DNA of 64,000 bases from Wukongibacter sp050859025 (GTDB taxonomy: Bacteria; Bacillota; Clostridia; Peptostreptococcales; Caminicellaceae), in the NCBI RefSeq assembly GCF_050859025.1, contig NZ_CP138200.1, forward strand, positions 5,952,001 through 6,016,000. The letters are read 5' to 3'. Within the stretch, counting starts at the first letter, position 1; each line of letters begins with the position of its first letter. Under the pieces are notes generated by a model. It had not been told where the DNA came from. It did no database searches and worked only from the letters and a program-made list of their open reading frames with translations. Positions 43,637 through 53,446 of the stretch are shown here, piece by piece. A program made the position numbers and the translations under genes.

Positions 43637-43741
43637 TATATAGAACGCACTTATAAATCTACATTTTGGTTTCTTTAATAGCCAAAGTTCCAAGGCTTTT
43701 AAAGGAATCAAAATGTAAAAGATTTATTGCAACTTCTATAG
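43637..43741. repeat. Family C palindromic repeat, copy C2
   Basis: TATATAGAACGCACTTATAA to TATTGCAACTTCTATAG, about 90% like C1 at 22791. It shares its CTATAG end with the start of the next stretch (CTATAGTAAG, mirrored by CTTACTATAG at 43866-43875). Confidence 0.82.
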
Positions 43742-43800
43742 TAAGATTTTTTTATTTATAAAATATAGAACTCCAAACTGCAGCTATATTTTAGAACAAC

Positions 43801-43842
43801 AAAAAAAGACCGCAAACAAACACTAGGCTTATTTACAGTCTT
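43801..43842 (-). terminator. Candidate terminator, minus strand
   Basis: AAGACTGTAAA against TTTGCGGTCTT (11 pairs with two G-U) then TTTTTTT on the minus strand. May be the original 3' end of the fmdB-side transcript, now separated from it by repeats. Confidence 0.55.
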
Positions 43843-43870
43843 TTAAAAAGATTCTCAAAATTGACCTTAC

Positions 43871-43975
43871 TATAGAGAGTTCCAAGTAAATCTTAATTTA
43901 TACATATCAAAACATCCGATGTTTCTGGAGAGTTTTGGTGTATATAAATTAAAGTTTTGACTGGAATCTCTATAC
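43871..43975 (+). repeat. Family A palindromic repeat, copy A4
   Basis: TATAGAGAGTTCCAAGTAAA to GACTGGAATCTCTATA; its loop reads ATCCGATGTTTCTGGAGAG, so it belongs with A8 to a subtype. Confidence 0.85.
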
Positions 43976-44078
43976 AGGTCACCAACATTGGAATGAAATA
44001 AAATTCAAATAAAATAATGAACGCTTCTACATTTTTTGTTTGAATTTTATTAACTTTTAAAGTTGGTTACCTATATAG
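43970..44078. repeat. Family B palindromic repeat, copy B2
   Basis: CTATACAGGTCACCAAC to GTTGGTTACCTATATAG with core AATAATGAACGCTTCTACAT. It shares its left end with A4 and its right end with A5. Confidence 0.8.
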
Positions 44079-44178
44079 GGTTCAAATAATAGAACTTAAT
44101 TCATACATGTACAGATATTTAGTGTTTCTAGGAGTTTTGGACATGTATAAATTAGAGTCTCTACTTGAATTCCTATAT
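44074..44178 (+). repeat. Family A palindromic repeat, copy A5
   Basis: TATAGGGTTCAAATAATAGA to CTCTACTTGAATTCCTATAT; abuts B2. Confidence 0.88.
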
Positions 44179-44200
44179 GTTATAAATAAAATTAGACATA

Positions 44201-44226
44201 AAAATACCGTGGATTAAGCCACGGCA
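44201..44226 (-). terminator. Small terminator-like hairpin
   Basis: GCCGTGG-CTTAAT-CCACGGT followed by ATTTTTATG on the minus strand; downstream of fmdB beyond element A6. 44227-44521 shows nothing else I can support. Confidence 0.55.
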
Positions 44227-44521
44227 TGTATTGTCTATATAGGCTACACTCAGAAATAAACCAGTAATATTGCTCGTTCATTTCTTTCATGTACCTAATT
44301 TATCAGCTAGCCTGTGTCCTTAACTATAGGATATTTGAGACATCAAAAGAAAAGTACTATAAACAAACCTGCAAAGACAGGCTTAAGTTCCTTCTTTATA
44401 ATGGCTCTATTCAGTTGAATTAGTTAAGAACAAACTCCAGCATAAAACACCTCATAATTTTTTGTTAAGATTATAATTTGCAATTATAGTATATATTATT
44501 TACAAATTAAAATCAAGTATA

Positions 44522-44628
44522 TATATAGGGTTTACATAGTAAAACTTAATTTATACATGTGCAAATGCTCAGCGTTTTTGGGAGTTTTGGACATGTATAA
44601 ATTAAAGTCTTTACTTAAATCCCTATGT
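44522..44628 (+). repeat. Family A palindromic repeat, copy A6
   Basis: TATATAGGGTTTACATAGTA to CTTTACTTAAATCCCTATGT. Ends 17 bases after the fmdB stop, so it lies in the fmdB 3' UTR. Confidence 0.88.
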
Positions 44629-44645
44629 ATATTTAACTTTACAAT

Positions 44646-44879
44646 TTACGCTCCACATCCTGCACAACAGCTATTCCCTGATGCATAGCCGCAAGATGGT
44701 TTTTTACTCTCAGCCTTAGCTCCTGTATTTGGGCAACCGCCAATTCCAAAAGTAGAGAAGGCTTTATGTACATTGCTGCTATCACATCTTGGGCATTCTG
44801 GTACATTAGTATCCGATATTTTTACTAGCTTTTCAAATTTATTACCACAATCACTACATCCATATTCATAAATTGGCAT
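44646..44879 (-). CDS. FmdB family zinc ribbon protein
   Basis: 77 residues from the ATG at 44877-44879; an in-frame GTG three codons earlier overlaps the ribosome site AGAGGTGA. MPIYEYGCSDCGNKFEKLVK and VPECPRCDSS give a four-Cys zinc ribbon. A Cys-rich C-terminal tail (PSCGYASGNSCCAGCGA) adds five Cys. Small putative regulatory or metal-binding protein; function not established for the family. Confidence 0.9.
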   Translation of the reverse strand: MPIYEYGCSDCGNKFEKLVKISDTNVPECPRCDSSNVHKAFSTFGIGGCPNTGAKAESKKPSCGYASGNSCCAGCGA

Positions 44880-44936
44880 TATTCTCACCTCTACTAAATA
44901 TTATAAATCCCATGCAATTATGATTCAACATGTAAT

Positions 44937-45407
44937 TTATTTCCTTAGACTAGCTATTATCCTTTTTTTGTTTATTATCATATCAAAAAAATCATTTATA
45001 TTCCTTAACATTATATCACTTGAAAGAAGAGCCTTTGTTGCAAGCCCTTCTTCTCCTAATACACATACTCCTATTGCACTCTCTTTAAGCATTAGTTCAT
45101 CATTATTACCATTTCCTACGGCTATTGTACTTTCACAACCTAATTCCTTTACAAAATTCAACTTATCGAGAATCCCATTATCCCTAGATATTATTTTGAC
45201 TTCTACTTCAATATCTCTAAAATTTCCCCTGACAGTTCCAAAGGTATCAGCAGTAATAACATATATGTTGACAAGCTCTGAAATGTCAGCTAATTTTTCT
45301 TTAATTCCCTCTATTAACTCTCCGTCCGTAGCTAAGGTTCCATTATAATCAAAAACCACATTTTCAATATTTACTTTTTTATAAGAAGGAATATTAATTT
45401 CTATCAT
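44937..45407 (-). CDS. HAD family hydrolase-like protein
   Basis: 156 residues. Motif I is VVFDYNGTLATDG (the nucleophile Asp kept; the usual second Asp is Asn), motif IV AVGNGNNDELMLKES with GNGNND. Resembles the stripped-down HAD fold of P-type ATPase catalytic domains and soluble phosphatases without a cap. Phosphatase activity is plausible, but DxN in place of DxD is atypical. RBS GAGAGG. 16 bases after the chemoreceptor gene on the same strand. Confidence 0.8.
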   Translation of the reverse strand: MIEINIPSYKKVNIENVVFDYNGTLATDGELIEGIKEKLADISELVNIYVITADTFGTVRGNFRDIEVEVKIISRDNGILDKLNFVKELGCESTIAVGNGNNDELMLKESAIGVCVLGEEGLATKALLSSDIMLRNINDFFDMIINKKRIIASLRK

Positions 45408-45423
45408 AGCTTATCCTCTCTCT

Positions 45424-47448
45424 TTATATTTTGAATTTGTTTATTACTTTATTTATGCTATTAGAAGATTCAAGTTGTTTTTCTGAAATCTTAACTACTT
45501 CTTGAATTGCCATTGTTATTTCTCCAATACTATTAGCAATATCATTTGAACCTACCGCTGATTCTTCAATAGTAGTACTTATAGTTTCAATAGTTTTGCT
45601 TACATCATCCATAGAGGCTGATATTTCTTCAGTAGTTGCAGCAAAATCTGATACTAAACCGTCTATAACTTCCGAATCCTTCATATATTGTTCTCCAGTA
45701 CTCTCTAGAAGATCATAATCCGAACTGATTTTTCCATCAATAAACTCTAAAATACCTTCTGCATTTTCCGAAAGTTCTTTTACAGATTTCTGTACTTCAT
45801 CAATAATTGGTTTGACCTTTGAAACAGTATTTGAAGACTGCTCCGCAAGTTTTCTGACTTCTTCCGCAACTACTGCAAAGCCTCTACCTTGCTCCCCAGC
45901 TCTAGCAGCTTCTATTGCAGCATTTAAGGCTAATAGATTTATCTGCTCTGCTATTTCAGAGATTACATTGGACATATTCTCTATCTCTACAACTACCTTA
46001 CTCTTTTCTACAGCCCTTTTTATTTGTTTTTGTTTTTCTTTATACATATTATCAGTAACATTTCTAGACTCTATGGCATTTTCTTTCATTTCATTTGCTC
46101 TTTTACCTATTTCATTGGCTATTGTACTTCCTTCATCTGCCTTTTCTGCAAGCTGTCTTGTAGCTCTGGCAATTTCTTCGAAAGATGCAGTTATCTCTTC
46201 AATTGAAGCATTATTTTCTTCCATCCCAGCTGCTATTTCCTCAGTGGTTGCACTCATATTTTGAACCTGTGCCAGAACCTCCTCGTTTGTAGCTGATAGA
46301 TTTTCACTAGAAACTCCTAATTCACTAGAGCTTTGCATTGCTTCTTTAACTAAATTCTTTAGATTAGTGCTTATTGTATTGAATGCTTTAGCTAACATAC
46401 TAATTTCATCATTATTTTTTATAGCGACCTGGTGAGTCAAATCTCCTTGTGATATAGTTTCTGCATATTCTGTAAGCCTTTTAAGTGGCTTAGTTATACT
46501 TCCTAAGAATATCATGATAAAAAATCCTGCAATCAAGAATGAAGCAATTAATATATATATAGACTTCATAATAATCTCATCAACGGTATCCTTAACTTGT
46601 TCTAAAGATATTCCTACCTTTAATGCTCCTACATGCTTATCCTCCTCATAAAGTGGCACTAGAATGTCCAATACATCTATATCTGCTTCTTCATAATATA
46701 CTTTACTAGTATATCTTTCTCCATCTACAGCTGCTGCTTTACTTCCTTCATCCTCCAACTGCATACCTATTTTTTCCTTATCACTATGGGCTACTACCTT
46801 TAAATTTTTATCTAATACCATAGCATATATAACACTTTCATTTTCAGAAAGCTGTTCAATATGTCTCTGTTTATCAAAGGCCTCCATTGCCTTCACTATT
46901 TCCTCTGCCCTTATTCCAACTTGAATTATCCCACCATCTTCAAGGGCAATAGCTCCGTATTTATAGTAATGCTCATCTGTTTGGCTCCTTCTTACCTTCT
47001 CCATAATCTCTTTATTTTTCCCTGCAAATAATGGATATGCTCCATGTCCTTTTGGATAAACCCACCCTAAATTGCTCCTTAAATTTGAATATATAATTTC
47101 TCTATCTACACTTGCAATATTAATTTCTGAAACACCTGTTTTCTTTGCAACCCTCATCAAATAGTCATTTGACATATTTTCACTTTCAGATAATATTTTG
47201 CCAACAAATCTAATGTTATTTTCAAATTGGGCTTCAAGGTTTTTAGATGCAAGATTATCGGCTTCTATTTTGTTGGCTATCTGACTTACAACAAGAAGCA
47301 AATCATCTTTAACCTGTTCTTTCATGTTTTTATTAATCGTATAACCAGATATTGCTGTTATTATTGAAAGAGATAATAACATGCATAGTAAAGATATTAA
47401 TGTAATCTTCACTCTTAATGAAAATCCTTTTCTTCTTTTCTTATCCAT
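45424..47448 (-). CDS. Methyl-accepting chemotaxis protein
   Basis: 674 residues from the ATG at 47446-47448 (GGGGGAG six bases upstream; longer frame rejected). Membrane helix about 10-32, extracellular Cache-like sensor about 35-290, second helix about 300-322, HAMP domain with ITKPLKRLTEYAETISQGDL, then a long cytoplasmic coiled coil. The signalling tip includes EIAEQINLLALNAAIEAARA then GEQGRGFAVVAEEVRKLAEQ. Transduces an extracellular ligand to CheA/CheW. Ligand unknown; no che genes nearby. Confidence 0.94.
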   Translation of the reverse strand: MDKKRRKGFSLRVKITLISLLCMLLSLSIITAISGYTINKNMKEQVKDDLLLVVSQIANKIEADNLASKNLEAQFENNIRFVGKILSESENMSNDYLMRVAKKTGVSEINIASVDREIIYSNLRSNLGWVYPKGHGAYPLFAGKNKEIMEKVRRSQTDEHYYKYGAIALEDGGIIQVGIRAEEIVKAMEAFDKQRHIEQLSENESVIYAMVLDKNLKVVAHSDKEKIGMQLEDEGSKAAAVDGERYTSKVYYEEADIDVLDILVPLYEEDKHVGALKVGISLEQVKDTVDEIIMKSIYILIASFLIAGFFIMIFLGSITKPLKRLTEYAETISQGDLTHQVAIKNNDEISMLAKAFNTISTNLKNLVKEAMQSSSELGVSSENLSATNEEVLAQVQNMSATTEEIAAGMEENNASIEEITASFEEIARATRQLAEKADEGSTIANEIGKRANEMKENAIESRNVTDNMYKEKQKQIKRAVEKSKVVVEIENMSNVISEIAEQINLLALNAAIEAARAGEQGRGFAVVAEEVRKLAEQSSNTVSKVKPIIDEVQKSVKELSENAEGILEFIDGKISSDYDLLESTGEQYMKDSEVIDGLVSDFAATTEEISASMDDVSKTIETISTTIEESAVGSNDIANSIGEITMAIQEVVKISEKQLESSNSINKVINKFKI

Positions 47449-48023
47449 AGACATCTCCCCCAGTATTTTTATGCTTCGAAAGAATATTATGTAATATTTA
47501 ATATTATACCACAATTTCCCTATAACTATCGTATTTTGTCGTATTCTGTTATTTTAGTAAACGTTTTCTTATTCCTGCTATTACCATAAATCTTTTTAAG
47601 CAATATGGACTTTATACAATATTCTTTTTATCTTTAACAACCTAAGTATATTTAGAATCAGTGCTATAGATGACAGGCTTAACACTACCTAGAAAAATCA
47701 AGTCATAAGACCTATATTGAATTAGTTCTAAAGTTTCTTAAAATTTTTGTAGAAATATAATATAATTTAACAAAGTCTTTCATAAAGATTCTAAAATCAT
47801 AGTTTGCATATATACATAATAAAATTTGTATTTATAACTTCCTCTATGTTATAAAAAATAGAAATACTAGATTTCAAGTGCTTAAGGGATATTAACATTT
47901 CATTTTCCAAAAACTAGTACAACAGATGAAATTACTTAAATTCTATGTCAAAATATATTTAAATTTGCCAATCTCCCTCCTTTTTATATTTTCATAGATT
48001 TAATTCTCCCTTATCTCAAAAAT

Positions 48024-48062
48024 AAAAAAAGTCGAGCAGAAAATTGCTACTCGACTTTTTTT
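48024..48062. terminator. Bidirectional intrinsic terminator
   Basis: AAAAAAAGTCGAG, loop, CTCGACTTTTTTT. The 47449-48023 stretch to its left shows no gene. Confidence 0.9.
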
Positions 48063-48073
48063 ATTACACTTTT

Positions 48074-48222
48074 TAGGCTGCTTAGAAATCCGAATTTCTT
48101 CGTTGTTGCTTCAATCAAGAACCCTTACGTATGTCTATATACGCTGCGGTCTCTTGCTTTCAGCACGCCTCGAACTTCAGAATTCTAATCAGCCTATCAT
48201 GTTGTTGACTTTGTCAACAACA
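48074..48222. repeat. Family E element, copy E2
   Basis: Reverse complement of E1: TAGGCTGCTTAG at 48074, complement of TAGGCTGATTAG ending at 48196, and palindrome TTGTTGACAAAGTCAACAA at about 48201-48220. It directly follows the PFOR terminator hairpin (48224-48254). Confidence 0.8.
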
Positions 48223-48223
48223 T

Positions 48224-48254
48224 GAAATGAAAGGGCCAAAGGCCCTTTCATTTC
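48224..48254 (-). terminator. Terminator hairpin after PFOR
   Basis: GAAATGAAAGGGCC-TTT-GGCCCTTTCATTTC: 14-bp perfect stem. The usual T-run is missing because element E2 begins at once. Confidence 0.8.
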
Positions 48255-48258
48255 TATT

Positions 48259-51200
48259 TTAGTATTCCATTTCAGCCATACGCTTATAAGTTGCCAATCT
48301 ATCCTTAGCATCTTCTTCAGCTGTTTCGAATAAAGTAGCTGCAACTTCTGGGAATCCATTTTCTAGAGCAGTGTATCTTACCTCTCCTCTTAAGAATTCT
48401 TGGAAGCTAGCCTTTGGATCTTTTGAATCAAGTACAAATGGATTTTCTCCCTGAGCTTTTCTTCTTGGGTCAAATCTCCATAAATGCCAGTATCCTGACT
48501 CAACAGCAAGCTTAGTTCTTTCTTGAGTTTTACCCATACCAGCCCTAATACCATGAGCTATACATGGAGCATAGCAGATGATTAGAGATGGTCCCTTGTA
48601 GCTTTCAGCTTCAGTTAACGCCTTCATAAATTGGTTGTTATCTGCTCCCATACCAGTTTGTGCTACATAAACGTAACCGTATTGAGCAGTTATCATACCA
48701 AGGTCTTTCTTCTTAACTCTCATACCAGCAGCAGCAAACTTAGCTGTAGCAGCTGTTGGAGTAGACTTAGAAGCCTGACCACCTGTATTTGAATAAACCT
48801 CTGTATCAAATACAATAACATTTACGTCTTCTCCTGATGCAAGAACGTGGTCTAATCCACCATAACCGATGTCATAAGCCCATCCGTCTCCACCAACGAT
48901 CCAAACTGATTTCTTAACTAAGAAGTCTTTCTTTTCGATAATTTCATCTACTATTTCCTTAGCTTTTCCATCGAAGCTGTTTCCTTCAATAGCAGCAATC
49001 ACCTTAGCTGAAGCTGCCTTAGAAGCTTCGCCATCAGTCATTGTTTCTATCCAGGCCTTAAATGCTTCTTTTACATCAGCTGGAACTTCTAATTCTAAAG
49101 CTTCTTCCATTAATAATCCAATCTTTTCTCTAACTTTCTTAGAAGCTAATGCCATACCATATCCGTATTCTGCATTGTCCTCAAATAATGAGTTAGCCCA
49201 AGCTGGACCTTGACCTTCTGCATTCTTACAATAAGGTGTAGAAGGAGCACTACCACCCCAGATTGAAGAACAACCTGTTGCATTTGCAACGATCATTCTG
49301 TCACCATATAATTGAGTAACAGCCTTCATGTAAGGAGTCTCACCACAACCAGCACAAGCTCCTGAGAACTCGAATAATGGCTGAGCAAATTGGCTTCCCT
49401 TTACAGTATTTTTAGCCATAAGATCATCTTTATATGTTACGTTGTTAACTGCGTAATCCCAGTTAGCAACTTCATTTTCTTGAGTTGCAAGAAGCTTCAT
49501 TTCTAACGCTTTGCCCTTAGGAGCTGGACAAATATCAGCACAGTTTCCACAACCTGTACAGTCTAGCGGAGAAACTTGGATTCTATATTCAAGTCCATCC
49601 ATACCTTTACCTATAGCCTTCTTAGTAGCAAAACCTTCAGGAGCATTTGCTCTTTCTTCTTCGTTAACTAAGAATGGTCTTATAGCAGCATGAGGACATA
49701 CATATGAACACTTGTTACATTGGATACAATTATCTATTTTCCATTCTGGTACATTTATTGCAATACCTCTCTTCTCGTATGCAGCTGAACCAGCTTCGAA
49801 AGTACCATCTTCAGCTCCTTTGAATGTAGAAACTGGAAGATTATCACCTTTTTGAGCATTTATAGGTCTTAGGATATCTTTAATGAAACCAGGCTCATCG
49901 CTTGCAGCAGCCACTTCTGCAGCCACTTCACCAGCCCAAGTCGCTGGAACTTCAACTTTTATTAAAGCTTCTCTTCCCTTGTCAACGGCTTCGTGGTTCA
50001 TCTTAACGATGCTTTCACCCTTCTTACCATATGTCTTAACAATAGCATCCTTTAGATAATTCATTGCATTATCAACAGGAATTACATCAGCTAGAGCAAA
50101 GAATGCTGATTGCATTACCATGTTAATTCTATTTCCAAGTCCTATTTCAGTAGCTATATCGTATGCATTGATGATATAGAATTTAATATCATTTTCTGCA
50201 ATGTATTTTTTTATTTCACCTGGAAGCTTGCTTTCTAATTCTTCCACGCTCCATTGAGTATTAAGGACGAAGGTTCCGCCTTTTCTTAATCCCTTTACTA
50301 GGTCATATTTATCAACATAGGATTGATTATGACAAGCTATATAGTCTGCCTCATCTACTAGATAAGTAGATCTGATTGGCTTACTACCAAATCTTAAGTG
50401 AGATACTGTTATCCCACCAGACTTCTTAGAGTCATAGGCAAAATATCCCTGTGCATAAAGATCAGTTTTATCTCCAATGATCTTGATAGCATTCTTATTT
50501 GCACCAACTGTTCCATCTGAACCTAATCCCCAGAACTTACATCTTACAGTTCCTTCTGGCTCAGTTACTATATGATCAGTTAACTCTAATGATGTATTAG
50601 TAACATCATCTTTAATACCTAATGTAAATCCGTTCTTAGGCTCATCACTATTAAGTTCATCAAATAATCTCTTGATTTGAGAAGGAGTAGTGTCTTTTGA
50701 TCCAAGACCATATCTACCACCAACAACTATAGGAGCATTTTCCTTACCATAGAATAGTGTACGTACATCTTGGTATAGTGGCTCACCTAATGAACCTGGC
50801 TCTTTAGTTCTATCTAATACAGCAATCTTTTTAACTGTGCTTGGTAATACATCAAAGAAATACTTAGGAGCGAAAGGTCTGTAAAGACGAACTTTAATTA
50901 AACCTACTTTTTCTCCCTTTGCTGCTAGGTAATCAATAGTTTCTTCAACAGTTTCAACTACTGAACCCATAGCTATAATTATACGCTCAGCGTCCTCAGC
51001 ACCATAGTAGTCAAACGGCTTATATTCTCTACCAGTAATCTTACTAATTTCAGACATATAGTTAGCTACTACATCTGGAACTTCTTGATAGAATGAATTA
51101 GAAGCTTCCTTAGCTTGGAAGAATATATCTGGGTTTTGAGCAGTACCTCTAGTTACTGGGTGCTCAGGATTTAAAGCATTGTTTCTAAATGCTTTTATAG

Positions 51201-51801
51201 CATCCCAATCAACCAATTTAGCGTATTCAGCATAGTCGATAACCTCAATTTTTTGAATCTCATGAGAAGTTCTAAATCCATCAAAGAAATGTAAGAATGG
51301 AACTCTAGTCTTAATTGAAGCAAGGTGAGCAACTCCACCTAAATCCATTACCTCTTGAACTGACCCAGATGCAAGGAACGCAAATCCAGTTTGTCTTGCA
51401 GCCATTACGTCAGAATGATCTCCGAAGATTGAAAGTGCATGTGTAGCTACTGCTCTAGCACTAACATGGAATACACCTGGTAATAATTCACCAGCGATTT
51501 TATACATGTTAGGTATCATTAAAAGTAAACCTTGTGAAGCAGTATAAGTAGTAGTTAATGCTCCACCTTGAAGTGAACCATGAACAGCACCAGCTGCACC
51601 AGCTTCTGATTGCATTTCTGCTACTGCAACAGTTTGTCCAAAAATATTCTTTGTACCATGAGCTGCCCATTCATCAACAAATTCAGCCATATTTGATGAT
51701 GGGGTGATTGGATAGATAGCCGCAACGTCAGTAAATGCATATGATACATATGCAGCAGCTGTATTACCATCCATAGTTTTCATAACTTTTTTAGCCATCA
51801 T
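48259..51801 (-). CDS. nifJ: Pyruvate:ferredoxin (flavodoxin) oxidoreductase
   Basis: 1180 residues, full length for the homodimeric single-chain enzyme. Domain I VAAIYPITPSSNMAEFVDEW; CoA and gamma domains; two [4Fe-4S] motifs, CIQCNKCSYVCP and CTGCGNCADICP; TPP domain with CAGCGETPYMKAV and GDGWAYDIGYGGLDHVLASG; proximal cluster Cys in ANATGCSSIWGGSAPSTPY. Oxidatively decarboxylates pyruvate to acetyl-CoA and reduces ferredoxin, the main electron source for the hydrogenase at 60-64 kb. Either of two adjacent ATGs after AAGGGGG may be used. Confidence 0.97.
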   Translation of the reverse strand: MMAKKVMKTMDGNTAAAYVSYAFTDVAAIYPITPSSNMAEFVDEWAAHGTKNIFGQTVAVAEMQSEAGAAGAVHGSLQGGALTTTYTASQGLLLMIPNMYKIAGELLPGVFHVSARAVATHALSIFGDHSDVMAARQTGFAFLASGSVQEVMDLGGVAHLASIKTRVPFLHFFDGFRTSHEIQKIEVIDYAEYAKLVDWDAIKAFRNNALNPEHPVTRGTAQNPDIFFQAKEASNSFYQEVPDVVANYMSEISKITGREYKPFDYYGAEDAERIIIAMGSVVETVEETIDYLAAKGEKVGLIKVRLYRPFAPKYFFDVLPSTVKKIAVLDRTKEPGSLGEPLYQDVRTLFYGKENAPIVVGGRYGLGSKDTTPSQIKRLFDELNSDEPKNGFTLGIKDDVTNTSLELTDHIVTEPEGTVRCKFWGLGSDGTVGANKNAIKIIGDKTDLYAQGYFAYDSKKSGGITVSHLRFGSKPIRSTYLVDEADYIACHNQSYVDKYDLVKGLRKGGTFVLNTQWSVEELESKLPGEIKKYIAENDIKFYIINAYDIATEIGLGNRINMVMQSAFFALADVIPVDNAMNYLKDAIVKTYGKKGESIVKMNHEAVDKGREALIKVEVPATWAGEVAAEVAAASDEPGFIKDILRPINAQKGDNLPVSTFKGAEDGTFEAGSAAYEKRGIAINVPEWKIDNCIQCNKCSYVCPHAAIRPFLVNEEERANAPEGFATKKAIGKGMDGLEYRIQVSPLDCTGCGNCADICPAPKGKALEMKLLATQENEVANWDYAVNNVTYKDDLMAKNTVKGSQFAQPLFEFSGACAGCGETPYMKAVTQLYGDRMIVANATGCSSIWGGSAPSTPYCKNAEGQGPAWANSLFEDNAEYGYGMALASKKVREKIGLLMEEALELEVPADVKEAFKAWIETMTDGEASKAASAKVIAAIEGNSFDGKAKEIVDEIIEKKDFLVKKSVWIVGGDGWAYDIGYGGLDHVLASGEDVNVIVFDTEVYSNTGGQASKSTPTAATAKFAAAGMRVKKKDLGMITAQYGYVYVAQTGMGADNNQFMKALTEAESYKGPSLIICYAPCIAHGIRAGMGKTQERTKLAVESGYWHLWRFDPRRKAQGENPFVLDSKDPKASFQEFLRGEVRYTALENGFPEVAATLFETAEEDAKDRLATYKRMAEMEY

Positions 51802-51851
51802 TTTGACCCCCTTATTATGTAAATCTTAATAGTATGCCACATTACAATTTA

Positions 51852-51880
51852 AGTATAGTATACAATATACAATTAGTCAA
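51852..51880 (-). promoter_or_regulatory. Sigma-A promoter of PFOR
   Basis: Minus strand TTGACT (51875-51880), 17-base spacer, TATACT (51852-51857), about 50 bases before the start codon. The spacer contains the imperfect palindrome GTATATTGTATAC. Confidence 0.8.
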
Positions 51881-52073
51881 TGGCATGTTTTTAACAATCA
51901 ATATGCAATTATGCAAAACTTAAAAAATTCACTATTTTACTGCAAAATAGATTGAAGTTGGTTATTCATACATCTATAATTTTATATTATAGGATTAATA
52001 TATACAATAGCTCTGGAAATTTAAGCATTAAATTGTAACTATTCTAAGTATATTTAGAAAAGAGGTGTAAAGT

Positions 52074-53429
52074 ATGGAAAATAAAGGTTTTGAAGGTAGA
52101 ACTATGGAAGAATTAAAGGAATCACATCCTTTACTTAGCAAAATAATTTCTACTGAAGAAGTATTTTGGACAAATCCTAAATACGGAAACTTCAAGGACT
52201 CTATAAAGAAAGTATCTTTATCAGAAAGGGACGTAATGGATGCTGAGGCACGATTAAAACGCTTTGCCCCTTACATTGTTAAGGTGTTTCCTGAAACCCA
52301 AAGTACAAAGGGTATCATAGAATCCCCTGTTATAGAAATACCTAATATGCAAAGAGCACTAGAAAAAATATATGAAGAGAAAATTGAAGGTACTTTAATG
52401 TTAAAATGTGATAGCCATCTTGCTATTTCAGGTTCAATTAAGGCACGTGGAGGGATATATGAGGTTCTAAAGCATGCTGAGGATCTTGCAACTGAGCATA
52501 ACATGCTTTCTTTAAATGATGATTATTCAATCTTAGATAGTGATAAGTTTAAGACGTTTTTTTCTAGATACTCTATTGCAGTAGGTTCAACGGGAAATCT
52601 TGGTCTCAGTATTGGAATAATGAGTGCAAAGCTTGGCTTTAAAGTATACGTTCATATGTCTGCCGATGCTAAGAAATGGAAAAAGGATCTTCTTAGAAGC
52701 AAGGGTGTTATTGTCATTGAATACGAATCAGATTATAGTAAAGCAGTTGAAGAAGGAAGAAAGCAGTCTGAATCAGATCCAAATATGCATTTTATAGATG
52801 ATGAAAATTCTACGAATCTCTTCCTTGGATATGCTGTCGCCGCCTATAGATTGGAAAAGCAGTTAAAAGAAAAGAATATTACAATTGATGATACGCATCC
52901 ATTGTTTGTCTACCTCCCATGTGGTGTTGGCGGTGGACCTGGGGGCGTTGCCTTTGGTTTAAAGCTCATATTTAAGGACAATGTTCATTGTTTCTTTGCA
53001 GAACCTACCCACTCGCCTTGTATGCTTATCGGTATGATGACTGAGCTCCATGACAAGGTATGTGTTCAGGACTTTGGAATCGACAATATCACAGCTGCCG
53101 ATGGTTTGGCAGTAGGTCGTGCTTCTGGCTTTGTTGGCAAAACCTTAGAAGACCTTCTTAGTGGATGTTATACCATAGAAGATAGAAATCTCTATATACT
53201 TTTAAGTCAGTTATCCGATACAGAAAAAATTTATCTAGAACCGTCGGCTCTGGCAGGTGTTCCAGGTGCTGTTAAATTATTTAAAGATAGTTTGGGACAA
53301 AGGTATATTAAAAATTGTAATCTAGAAAATGATATGAAAAATGCCACCCATATTGCCTGGGCAACTGGCGGAAGTATGGTTCCTAAGGATATTATGGAGG
53401 AATATTATCAGAAGGGGTTAGGGAGCTAG
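52074..53429 (+). CDS. dsdA: D-serine ammonia-lyase (D-serine dehydratase)
   Basis: 451 residues. PLP Lys in AISGSIKARGGIYEVLKHAE; glycine-rich phosphate loop AVGSTGNLGLSIGIMSAKLG; YLPCGVGGGPGGVAFGLKL; HCFFAEPTHSPCMLIGMMTE. Converts D-serine to pyruvate and ammonia, feeding PFOR next door. RBS AAGAGGTG. Divergent from PFOR with 272 bases between. Confidence 0.95.
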   Translation: MENKGFEGRTMEELKESHPLLSKIISTEEVFWTNPKYGNFKDSIKKVSLSERDVMDAEARLKRFAPYIVKVFPETQSTKGIIESPVIEIPNMQRALEKIYEEKIEGTLMLKCDSHLAISGSIKARGGIYEVLKHAEDLATEHNMLSLNDDYSILDSDKFKTFFSRYSIAVGSTGNLGLSIGIMSAKLGFKVYVHMSADAKKWKKDLLRSKGVIVIEYESDYSKAVEEGRKQSESDPNMHFIDDENSTNLFLGYAVAAYRLEKQLKEKNITIDDTHPLFVYLPCGVGGGPGGVAFGLKLIFKDNVHCFFAEPTHSPCMLIGMMTELHDKVCVQDFGIDNITAADGLAVGRASGFVGKTLEDLLSGCYTIEDRNLYILLSQLSDTEKIYLEPSALAGVPGAVKLFKDSLGQRYIKNCNLENDMKNATHIAWATGGSMVPKDIMEEYYQKGLGS

Positions 53430-53446
53430 AAACTAGCTCCTTAATC
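53422..53446 (+). terminator. Terminator shared with the two convergent stop codons
   Basis: GGAGCTAG-AAA-CTAGCTCC then TTAATCTTTTTT. The TAG stops of dsdA and of the leftward methyltransferase gene both lie in the stem. Confidence 0.85.

Noticed and set aside
51858..51874. Rex-type redox operator in the PFOR promoter
   Set aside because: The GTATATTGTATAC dyad does not fit TTGTTAA-N4-TTAACAA.
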